Positions 11,086 through 21,163 of a DNA stretch of 64,000 nt are shown piece by piece. A program made the position numbers and the translations under genes. The notes under the pieces were generated by a model. The model ran no database searches and was not told the DNA's origin. It saw nothing but the letters and a program-made list of their open reading frames with translations. Source of the DNA: Micropterix aruncella (lineage: Eukaryota > Arthropoda > Insecta > Lepidoptera > Micropterigidae); the NCBI GenBank assembly GCA_944548615.1, contig OX155980.1:862282-926281 (forward strand), written 5' to 3'. Every line of letters begins with the position of its first letter. The first letter of the stretch is position 1.

Positions 11086-11450
11086 TTTGATATATCATGA
11101 TTTCTACTACATAAAGGTTCAACTGCAATAATGCCCATAATAACACCAGCGCATTATTAGTGATTTGGAAGACAAATTATTTTACCTTTGCTTTTTTACG
11201 GTTCAATGAAAACCTGCTACTGATCATAATTGCTCTATATTTGCTGTTGTGAGCACCAATTTTCAGCTGTGTTATATTCGTTATACAAAGCGGCCAAGTA
11301 AACATTTATATGATGGGTTAATGTCACAATTGTTTCGAATCACATATACAGATTGAGTTTATATTAACTGGCATCCTTCAAGGGGGCGGATCTGTATAAG
11401 CAAATAAGCAAGTTTTGATATTCTTTTTTGGAAAATAAATAAAATTAGTT
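11086..11450. other. Unassigned AT-rich stretch
   Basis: Nothing was recognised. Confidence 0.4.
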
Positions 11451-11454
11451 TTCT

Positions 11455-12051
11455 TGTTCTATCGCCCTGCAGTGAACGTAGAAGTCTTTGGACAGAACAA
11501 ATCCAACGTCCAGCTACGTCACAACCCGAAAGAAGCCAACGCCTTACCGCGAGATAGCCTGTGTTACCTGGCGGGCCGACTCTCGCGCCCTTGCTTCCAA
11601 TTGTGAACAGATTTCTCCGGTCTCTCAATTGGTTCCGAGTTCGAGGTCGCTTGCGCGGTCCTCTCCCTTACGAAGCGGTGAAACGGTGTGAACCGAATCT
11701 ATCGCGGACCAAGGCGTCCTTTGACCGACTCTGAATCGGGATCGGATGGCCAATGGTCATTTCAAGAGCAGGCGCCGTAAGGTAGACAACCACCCCCGCT
11801 CTATAGGAAACAATACAGTTCCCAGACTCCCCCGAGTCGGAGAGCACAGTCGATTGGCTTGCGCCGCTCGGTGCGCAGACCGTCCAGGAGCGCCAGAGGT
11901 TTGATTCCCAGGGGAGACTGGTTGACCCAGTGTCCTACCCAGGCTCGCACCCCATGCGTGGAGGCCATCGGATGGGTGTTGACCCGTGAGTGTGACCGAC
12001 CCTGAACACATGGATCATCGTGGCCACCTCATCATGGGCCCATTAGCTCCC
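11455..12051 (+). mobile_element. GC-rich SINE-like element, copy 2 (5'-truncated)
   Basis: Starts at 'gttctatcgccctgcag', about 55 bp inside the family 5' end, and runs to the family 3' end cccattagctccc. The lost 5' end is what target-primed reverse transcription typically leaves. No flanking direct repeat was found. Confidence 0.75.
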
Positions 12052-12068
12052 ACATCAAGGAGACAGCT

Positions 12069-12176
12069 GGATCTGTCTGGACGAGGGAAACGGACAACAG
12101 ATCCGGATGGAGAGTGATTGGAGAGGCGTATGCCCAGCGGTAGGCGGATGCGCGCTGATGAAGAAGAAGAAGTAGA
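12069..12176 (+). mobile_element. RTE-type LINE 3' tail
   Basis: 'gatccggatggagagtgat...ggagaggcgtatgcccagc' followed by 'gcgctgatgaagaagaagaag' is the conserved 3' end of RTE-like LINEs in moths, ending in a trinucleotide tail. Only the tail survives. The SINE-like copy 2 lies directly upstream. Confidence 0.65.
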
Positions 12177-13855
12177 AGCAAGCGTTAATTCGATATGCAT
12201 TTTAATCACTGTTTCGCGTAAAATATACTCTTTTATCACAACGTTTCTAGTCGGGTTTCGATAGACACCCCGGTAGGTATTTCGGGGAAGAGCCACTGTG
12301 CGCCTCGCCGATAAGTCCCGAGACCGCGCTATTTCCGCATCCCGTTTGCGTGCGATGCGGCGCTGCGCTGATATCAAAATAGCCAGTTTGTTTTGGAGCA
12401 CTAGCAGCGTTGACTTCCTGCCCGCTACTACCAATTTACTGGGCTGATAACCACCAGCGGGATGCAACTCTTCCAGTCAGGCGCTACCTATCTGGTAACG
12501 TGGTTATATCGAGTGCTGGGCGGTGTGCGCCTTATTTTGCAGTTTTCTGCATTCACATACAACATGCAAGGTTCTTCTTCTCAAGCCTAAAAATCTTGTT
12601 TGCCTTAGTCTCAGAAGAGCTAAAACATACAATTATATAGGCTTAGAATTCTAGAAGTCGAGGTTTGAAATCCGTGCCTTTATTAAAAAACCGCATCAAC
12701 GCGTATAACAGGGCGCCGCTTAAAATTCCTTCGTTTAGTTTGATATGTTTACCAATTTTTTGACTATTATATTATTATGACTATTATACTTTCTTTATTA
12801 TTAGGACCGTAATATTATCTATTTTATGATAACTCCCCAGATTGTAACATTAAATCCCACCTTTCCACTAGTAGGTTTGCAGCCGCAGGCAGAGTTCACA
12901 AAATTCTTTCCAGGTTAGTAGTCCCTCTTTGAGGAGGCTGGTAGATGAACCGTAAATTGAGTAGACCCAAGCTGATTAGTCCCAAGCTGCACGAAACCAA
13001 TAGATACTTCAACTACAGTCACAGACTCCCTTACTGTCGGCGCCCGAGACCGCCCTGCGCCGCTCCAGTTGCCGCCGGTTCCGTAGTACTCAAAGGGTAT
13101 GTACTAGAGCTAGCATCCCTCTGTATTAATGCCTGGGCCTCTCGGTCCCATTTCATAATTTCTGGCAGCCATCATATTTCTGCAATAAATTAAAAACCAT
13201 AAGCATTATAACCTGATGAGCATGGGTTGAGTTGGATAAATTTTACCCACTGCAGCAGAATATACTCTATCCAACTCGATCACCGCCGCTCGGATCGACA
13301 AACATACTACCAGCAACACCTCTGCGAAGCTTAATTGAGGACCGTTTTCTCACAGGCAAAATCAGATCAAAATCAAAATGGCGATTTCTCAAAAGCAAGC
13401 TTGTTTCAAAAATGAGTTTATAGTGGTATCATGTAATTCTAATTTGGAGTAAAAGTAATCAGTGAAAATAAATTTCTTGGAAACGTTATGAAAAACTTGA
13501 CAGACTAACCATACATCAAATGTTAGAAATAATAGTATAATAAAACTTAGGTGCACAAATTATTAACATATTTTTAAACATATATTATGTTACGTATATT
13601 TTAACATTCAACTAACTACCAGAAATTATTTGACTTTGACAATGAATTATACTTTTTAGACAAGGTATTTTTATATTAAATCCTATATTACTTAACATAT
13701 ATTAAATATTAATGACTGTTTCTTTCTTTTCTCACATATAACTTTATTTATATTATTTAATCGAATTTTATATTATATTTATTGCCGATTAAATAATAGA
13801 ATTGCATTTTATTTATTATATTATCTTTTATTATTTTTTTTATAATTAATATTTT
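12177..13855. other. Unassigned; includes a possible SINE-like fragment
   Basis: 12885-12992 shares 'cccaagctgcacgaaacc' and neighbouring words with the 3' end of the element at 33350, so it may be a relic of that family. 12200-12560 is GC-richer with no motif. Frames of 60-150 codons (longest 12015-12467, minus) match nothing known and overlap repeat edges. 13440-13855 is very AT-rich. Confidence 0.35.
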
Positions 13856-14436
13856 TAAGCTATTGCATAGCTTTTATCGCGGGCCTAGGCCAGCGTGGCG
13901 ACCGAATGAAGAAATTTGATTTTAAACTGATAATTACGTCTAAACGAGTACTGCTTACGATTCAAAAAAAATATATGTTAAACAAGAACATTTTCCTAAT
14001 ATTCTTAGCTTTGAATATTTTAGATTTTGTTTATATTACATAGTGTAATTAATTTGTAAAATTAGGTCTACCCGAACACAAAAACGACTACTACACAAAT
14101 ACTATCTGGCATATTATTATGAAACCTGCACCATTTTAAAAATAATTTAAAAAACTATCTTTGTATCTACGACTTTTTTCGAACAATCCGTTTTTTTTGC
14201 TTTATCGAATAAAAAATTCGTGCGCGGCGCTCTATCGGAAGACGTTTAAATTATTCCGAATCATTTGCCACCGCAGCCGCAAATGATTCGGAATAATTTC
14301 AACGTTTTCCGATAGAGCGCAGTTATCTGATATCAGAATAAATAAAATAAATAAATAATTATAATTGCATAAGTTGTTAAAAATGCTATGCAATAGCTTT
14401 ACCGCGGCAGTCCCCGAGTGCCACACGTATTTTTTT
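13856..14436 (+). mobile_element. Hairpin-core element, copy 2
   Basis: Begins tttttaagctattgcatagc and ends gagtgccacacgta plus a T-run. The internal foldback arms lie near 14229-14270 and 14278-14322. The minus-strand open frame 14232-14645 runs through the foldback and is repeated, shortened, at 34979-35224; I treat it as a chance frame of the repeat. Confidence 0.8.
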
Positions 14437-15396
14437 ATTTTATTCTGAAGACCACATTTTAGTGTCATTTGCTTTTTACTAAAACTTGTACATTTGTAAG
14501 CAACCAAGCCATCAAGCAAACTTAATTGTAATATTGGAGTCCTGTCCACCCTAGAACGGGCTAGTCCCAGTTGGGTGACAGAAACAAATAAGCAAAAGGT
14601 TAAGGTTTTGCCAATCGGTTCCTGTTGTTTTTGTAAGCTAATCAATGTTTTATAGTAATTAATTCTTAAATAAATAAATAAATATACTTATATCGCATTA
14701 CAAAAAAAAATTGTAATCTTTTTGTAAATCACTGACTTTTTTGTAAATCATACATCATCCATATATATTCTTTGATTCTGTTGCTTGTGACATATTTTTA
14801 TCAATACACAGACATATTAGGAGACAATAATAAAGAAGCTCTTCATTAATAGAGCTGACACTGAAGTCATTTGTCTTGTGTAAGAATCGAGGAATGTTAT
14901 AAAAGTAACAGTGTTGAAATTACTATGGAAGATTTGGTCAAAGCGATACATTTATTGCAACACTATCGCTTAGATAAAAACTAGTAATTTTGTAACTAAG
15001 ATATTGATTTTTTGTGAATTTATTTTGTATATTATTAATACATATTAATTGTTATAATTACATATATAAATATATATTAATTTTTATCATGTAATAAATA
15101 AAATAATATTGACAATTTTGATGATATTTTCTTACGAATTTTTATTAAGTAATTAAGATATTTCTGTTACATTAAGTATGATTTTGTTTATTTATATAAA
15201 TATAATAGTATAGATTTCTTAGGACATTTAAAATAAATTGTCTACCTTGGAAAGACGGCTGCCTAGTTAGGTTAAGACTTTTGTATATTGAATGTACTCA
15301 TAATTTGAACTCAATTAATAATTTGAAATTTGAAATTTAAAGAAGATTTGTGTTTATACATAATTATCAGTATGCATTATTGTTTTATTGATATGT
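14437..15396. other. Unassigned AT-rich stretch
   Basis: No coding signal beyond the hairpin-core shadow frame. There are (aata)-rich tracts near 14665-14690 and 15060-15130. Confidence 0.4.
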
Positions 15397-15442
15397 AACC
15401 CGTTTATTCATAAAACATAAATGTTTTATGAATAAAAGGGTT
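15397..15442. repeat. Short perfect-type hairpin (MITE core?)
   Basis: Arms of about 22 bp (aacccgtttattcataaaac and its complement, with one extra base) close on a 2-nt loop. It could be a relic foldback transposon or a small-RNA hairpin. There is no second copy in the window. Confidence 0.6.
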
Positions 15443-15609
15443 CATCGTATAAAATAAATATTGTTTTATTGAAAAAGAAAACGGTACTCAGTTTATCTCC
15501 GATTTTGTAACTTGTGTCGCGATAACAGAACCGTAGTATAATTTTATTATTATTATGTATTACTAATATATTACTAATATATGTGCATTACTAATATATG
15601 CTAAGTATA

Positions 15610-15815
15610 TGTAATATTTGTGTAAATATAGAGCTATCACATAAAGCAATGCTACATCATGTTACACTTACCAATTTAAAAAAAAGAAAAAAAGAATACA
15701 TAAAAGTCTACCTTAGTACTGGCATCACTCCAGCAAGGTAGATTTTAATGTTATTAACCTAGTATTTTAAATGTGTGTGAAATATTAATAAATAAAAATA
15801 AAATAAATAAATATA
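15610..15815 (+). mobile_element. LINE 3' end with (aata)n tail, copy 2
   Basis: Second copy of the 10876-11085 sequence, in the same orientation, with a different tail length. Confidence 0.65.
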
Positions 15816-16199
15816 CTACCTAGAAATTCCCTCAGATACAAATAAGAGTGCTCCATATACCCTTTGATCGTAAATCATGTGACAGAGAGAGCAATTAAAT
15901 GAACAGTATGCGAGAGAATAGCGCGCCAATATTCTTCGCGGCAGCTCTCACACCGGAAACGCTCGGCTGTCTATCAGCGGACTGTGACCAAACGACTACT
16001 GCCCGGCTTTGAGCTGTGGTTTTGAGGGGTCATTTTCGAGCGCGAATTTCCATCTATAGGGATCATATATCGATAGTATTGGCTTGTACTTACCGTTGGG
16101 GCGCCTCGAAAACGCGTCCCGTCCGCGCCACGTTGCGTCGCCTCTGTCTGAATCCTCCCTTACATGTGATTTTAGCAAGCGACATCCTAATATACAAAA
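15816..16199. other. Unassigned, less AT-rich segment
   Basis: About 300 bp of comparatively GC-rich, apparently single-copy sequence. Frames of 60-63 codons on both strands carry no recognisable motif. It could be host sequence, but I cannot assign it. Confidence 0.3.
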
Positions 16200-16862
16200 C
16201 TAGCTGACTCACGCCCACTTCGTTGGGCGGTAAAACTTTTTACGTGTGATGAAATTTACTGCATATGTATGTATGTATTTGCATTCCAATTTGATTATAT
16301 TACCGTTATTTGTGAGTGTCTTCTTGTAAGTGTCCTATTTGTGAGTGTCTTATCTCTTTAATCATTTATTCAGTAAAAGGGAAATTATATGCAGTAAAAG
16401 GGAAAAGTCTTTTGTATTAAATACTTGAGAAGAATTCATAATTGTTGATAATGACCAATAAACACGACCTAACGATTTTAATTATTTTTTAAAATATAAA
16501 ATACTACTTTTTGTGATTTAAATATAAAAGTTAGACATATGCTGTCGCTGACTTTTTTGTAGGCATTATCAACTTTTCTCTAGAACTTAATCATATATCT
16601 CTCATCGTTAAGGCAGCGTTAGTTAGAAACGTTTTCGTTCGACCGCTTATTCTCCGACTTACTTTGTTTTTTCTCTGACTTACTTTGGAAATCCTACTAC
16701 CACGAAAAAGTATTTTCATTTTTTGGATTATTATATAGCCTATGACACTAACAAATAACGTGGCTTTCTATTGCTAAAACAATTTTCAAAATCGGTTCAG
16801 TGGATCCAGAGATTACTTCCTACAACCTCACAAACTTTACCTCTTTATAATATTAGTATAGA
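16200..16862 (-). mobile_element. Nonautonomous Helitron, copy C (complete termini)
   Basis: Same family as copies A and B. The minus-strand 5' end is TCTATACTAATATTATAA after host A. The 3' end has hairpin GCCCA-ACGAAG-TGGGC, then gtgagtcag and CTAG before host T. The length is 663 bp. Confidence 0.9.
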
Positions 16863-18233
16863 TCAATGACGTTTCACGTCCAAACAATGATTAAATATGT
16901 TAAAACTATTATACGTCTACATCTAAGTAAAAGACGATTGGCCCTATCCTCACCCGAGTGAGAAATACAGAGGGTACGTATTGCCGAGGATGGCTAAAGC
17001 AAGCGCCATTCGGACGCAACAGCTGTCCCCTTATTACCCGGCCTTCCTTTGCAAAGACTGCGGCTTCATGAGATAGCAATATTGTCTCCCTGAAATATCT
17101 CGCTGCTATTACTTACCACGAACGGGTGGTCGATTTATGGAATACTTGCCACAATATGGGACCATGAATTTTACGTACCTTAAGATTGCACTTTACTTTA
17201 TTGCTTAAACTCTCTATTACACATGAAAGTCGTCGTAATCTTGAAAATGCGCTTAACTATATCGTCGTTGTGGAAGAAAAACTTGTCATGCCAAAAATCA
17301 AATAGGCAGAATCAATTCTAAGACAATTAAAGAAATGGTTTTCGTGTGCTGTAATTTATTTAAAAACGTATATTACAGCACAAATCATGATTTCTGAATG
17401 ATTAAACGTTATACCATTTCTTGATAACACATTTCTACGTAATGATATAAAGGTAATACAATTTCACTTAGTCTCAACAGATTCTCACGTCGAAACACTC
17501 GTGTTAATGGAACCACTGTAAGGTGAAGTCATTTGACAGTATTGTTCAAAAATAATATGTATTATGCGTTTTTCCAATATATTACATATTATTATTATAA
17601 TGTGAATGCAACGTTCTCGCACTGCCACACACTGTTAATTCCGTAATTTTGTAGCTGGCGTAACCCTTTGAGGACCATACGCTTTGCGGTAGAGTATGAA
17701 ATCAAACCAAAACAGCGCAATATCGATCGATCGAACGCGAGAAATATAGTCATTCTAGTATCACTGTTTAAAGTTTTACAACATGGTTATCATAATTAGC
17801 TGGTCTGTTTGATTACGGTAAAGGCTCAGGGGGATTGGGAGCATTTCCCAGTTAGCATGGAGGAACGATATTAGAGTAGATACTTGTAACACATGCTGCA
17901 ATAAATCGCAATGTAAAACTCAAAAGTATTAGCAGGACGCATCGCACTGCATCAAAGCGTCAGTTTAGTGCATGTATAATAACTGCCAGACTTGTAATAC
18001 ACCATTCTACCTTATACAATATCGAGCGTCATGACAAGTCTGGACTCAACTATATCCTTGTTTTGCCACTATTTTTGTCTGGATGATCGTTATTTAAGGC
18101 GCAACATTTTTTAGTACACTTAGCCCTTTCGCGGTTAGATTAGGTTATTCAAGCTTTTAAGATAATATCGTAATTCTTATAACTCCTACATTATACAGGA
18201 TTTAATCCATAACCATTTTATAATGCACCATTG
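16863..18233. other. Unassigned stretch with one short hairpin
   Basis: No gene was recognised. tgtgctgtaat and attacagcaca (17347-17383) form an 11-bp hairpin around an AT-rich loop. Confidence 0.35.
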
Positions 18234-18429
18234 TAGTGTTTTTTCAACACTGGGTCGCGACCCCTGGGGGGTGGGGGTAGCGACGAGACTCCCGGGGCGT
18301 CGCAAGCTATCTAAAATAAAAGTCAAAAATATTACAAAATCTTTTTCATATAATATGCAAACATTTACAGCTTCGGAAAAAAAACAAATTTATAATGTGT
18401 TTTTGCTAGCATACTTTGCTGCTCATGCA

Positions 18430-19322
18430 GAGCATACTTCAGTAAGGCAAAGATAATGACCATGTATTCGGCGTTCATATACCAGTGCTTAATGTATGCC
18501 AGACAGCACCTAACAGAAACCGCAACTAGAGCGGACATTCACTCTTACCATACACGCGGTAATTCCCTTTTATGCGTGCCCCGAACAAGACTGGCAAAAG
18601 TACAGAAGAGCTACTTATACCTGAGCATTAAATTCTACAATTTACTCCCTACCACTATCAAACAACTGGAGGACAAACTATTTAAAAGAAACATTAAGGA
18701 GATGCTGATAGTGACCCTTTCTATAATGTGACCGAATTCGAGGGCCATGACTGCAAATATTGTACCAATTTGAATGATAATTATATATGTACTTTTAGTG
18801 AATAGGGTGAATATTTAAAAAAATATGTATTTGTAAAATTGTGCAATATTAAATATCATTTTCTTAAACATATATACTAGAATGTAGTGTTTATTCATAT
18901 ATGTATTTGTATATATTATTACTTATTTTCCACTTAAATTTATTGTATATAATGTAAAGTTTACTTTATTTTTAGCCCTTAATTGCATACATATATATTT
19001 ATTTTTTCTACTTTAAATTTTACTTTAATTTGTGTAAACAACACATTTGTTAGATTTAGAAATATTTAAAATTGATCACCTTCGTCAGTTCGCGAGTTAC
19101 AAAAATACAGTTGGTATAACACAGCACAGCCAGAGACAGACCTTCTAGGTCTAGTTGGTTGTGCGATTTTGCCTCATTCGGATATGCTAGCATATTTATA
19201 TGCATAGAGCTATGTTTTTCGTTATAATAATGTTTGTTCTTAATTATTCCTCATGTACAACAGTATGCATGTCCTTGTATTTTTTTGTTCTTGTACGTTA
19301 TAAATAAATAAATAAATAAATA
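18430..19322 (+). pseudogene. Jockey-type LINE 3' fragment (RT C-terminus, (aata)n tail)
   Basis: The open frame 18456-18731 (91 codons) reads like the C-terminal part of a Jockey-superfamily ORF2: a tyrosine-rich start, then HSYHTRGNSLL and IKFYNLLPTTIKQLED, then a basic end. About 590 bp of 3' UTR follows and ends at (aata)n, 19298-19322. The reverse transcriptase palm and endonuclease are gone. Confidence 0.75.
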
Positions 19323-19552
19323 GTATTTAAATGTAAGATTTAGCTTTAGTTTGATTACTTAACAATTTACTTACTACTTTGGATGTTACTATGTACAGTT
19401 TTAGTACGTATATATTTGATTTATTGACTATTTCCATTGTTCGGCTTCTGCTTTGATTATTCAACTTTTTAAATGACTATTTTAATTATTGTGTGTTTAG
19501 TAGGTAGCCATTAGAATTATTGACTATTTTTTTAATTTGTTTTGTAATACGA

Positions 19553-19745
19553 TTCTACGACGAATATCTCTTAGTAGGTTCCAATGTTTCTTAGATACTA
19601 TATTTAAAAAAAAAATAATATATGTGTGTAACGTAAAGATTAAAGTAGTAATGACACTTATTATTTAAAACACAAATATTTTGACACGTCCAAGAGCGGT
19701 TTTTAGCCGCCAATTGGACACGACGTAAATGTAAATGTAAATGTT
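19553..19745 (+). mobile_element. LINE 3' end with (taaatg)n tail, copy 2
   Basis: Second copy of the 1262-1456 sequence. It carries an extra ~30 bp near 19655-19685 and a different tail unit. Confidence 0.55.
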
Positions 19746-20157
19746 TCCTTTACATAACTTTATGTTTATCTAAGACGGAAACAGGTACCTAATTACAGCT
19801 TCGAAATTAAAAAAACATAAAATTATTGTGGTTTTCGCCATTATTTTTATAAAAAAACAATGCTTACAGTTGAAACCGCGGATAAGACTGGAAACCCATT
19901 ATTTTATTTTTCCAAAAAGGAGGTCGCGATTTAAAAAAGATTAAAAAACCCTGCACTATGGCATATCGACGGGAAAAAACAAAACTTATATCCCACAACA
20001 AAACCATATCCGATTTAATTTACAGAATTGTCAAGGAATCATTACGTAGGCATATTTTAAACTGACAATTGGTCAAAGACACACACCGCTGGAAGATAAC
20101 CATATGAAAGGAAAGCAATACATTTAACCCCTCGAATGTGAGGCTACCAATTCTGGT

Positions 20158-20341
20158 TTCCTACGACAAAATGTATACAAAATGTATATAAATTTATATA
20201 AATGTAAATATAAATGTAAATGTGCGCCGCTCTATAGTAATCAGCTCTATAGTAATGCTATAGCTCTATAGTAAACCCCGCTCTATGTAAATGTAAATGT
20301 AAATGTAAATATAAATTTATATACATTTTGCCGTAGGCAAC
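20158..20341. repeat. Foldback element with (taaatg)n arms
   Basis: 'cctacgacaaaatgtata' near the left edge pairs with 'tatacattttgccgtagg' at the right. The arms continue through aaatttata and aaatgt repeats around a centre rich in 'gctctatagtaa' (20224-20288). A short phrase just upstream, 'cccctcgaatgtgaggctac' (20121), recurs at 28137. Confidence 0.5.
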
Positions 20342-20997
20342 CCGAGCTAATCGCCATTCATTTAAGACACCGCTAAAGGAATTTATTTATTTATTTATCT
20401 ATCAGTTTATTTATTTATTTATTAATCAAGAGCATTACTGACGAATCCAATTCGAACTTGAATATTAAATCTAGAGTGTAAGTCTAAAAATAAATGACTT
20501 ACATAACTAAATTAATGCTAACATTGAACAAGAAAAAAACATAAAAATATAAAAATAAATAAAGGACAGATTATGATAAACCTGAGATAGCAGGGGCCTT
20601 TTTAGCTGCCAAAGGGATATACAAAAGATATCTATTTCTGTGGGTAAGGAATTAGGAAGAGCTATAACCCTTCCTACTGGTCTGTCTACAAGGTGTACTT
20701 CTTGATAAAAAATCTTTTACAAAACCTACATATCATGGAAGTAGGTATGTATAAATTTTCCCTAAAAATTGCCTACACTGAGAAAAATGGCCAAACAGAT
20801 TTGCCGTTTTGGCGAATTCGTTTTGTTAGCAAAGGACTTTTCTGACTGCTCGAAAGCGAAAAATCTGACTAATTTTTTTCCTTTTGGTCCAATAAGGGAT
20901 CTGACTGTCCCAACAGGAAAAATCTACTTGCACTGTCGATGGCATCGTTTTGGATGAAAACCAATAAGGACTTCTCATTGCTCTAGTCAGACTTAAA

Positions 20998-21085
20998 AGG
21001 ATATCTACTTGCAGATTTGTAAATATTTTGGCAAGAAGATTTTGTTAAAGATATCTTATTGACCCAAAGAGATATCTGATTAGAT
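20998..21085. promoter_or_regulatory. Left subterminal repeats of the CACTA element
   Basis: Copies of ggatatctact, agatatctt and agatatctga lie just inside the left end, between the TIR and the first exon. In CACTA elements such repeats bind the element's own proteins. That role is inferred here. Confidence 0.55.
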
Positions 21086-21163
21086 CGCGCGCCATCTATA
21101 TTTTTGTTTGAGTAACGCTTTATACGACGGTGCCGCCGTGGACAGCTGACAGTCGATAAATGC

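Larger units (their letters stand above)
18234..19958. mobile_element. Old hAT-type MITE split by a LINE insertion
   Basis: The left end tagtgttttttcaacactgg followed by gtcgcgacccc pairs with the right end (aggtcgcgattt...aaaaaaccctgcacta). This is the familiar 'ggttctcaac...gggtcgcgacccc' style of hAT nonautonomous elements. About 1.3 kb of LINE material sits between them. The termini are diverged and no 8-bp duplication is evident. Confidence 0.5.

Noticed and set aside
12015..12467. 150-codon minus-strand frame
   Set aside because: It spans the end of a SINE-like element, a LINE tail and unrelated DNA; no domain and a low-complexity Ser run from the (aag)n tail.
14232..14645. 137-codon minus-strand frame, partly repeated at 34979-35224
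   Set aside because: It lies in the hairpin-core element, across its foldback; shared sequence reflects the repeat, not a protein family.
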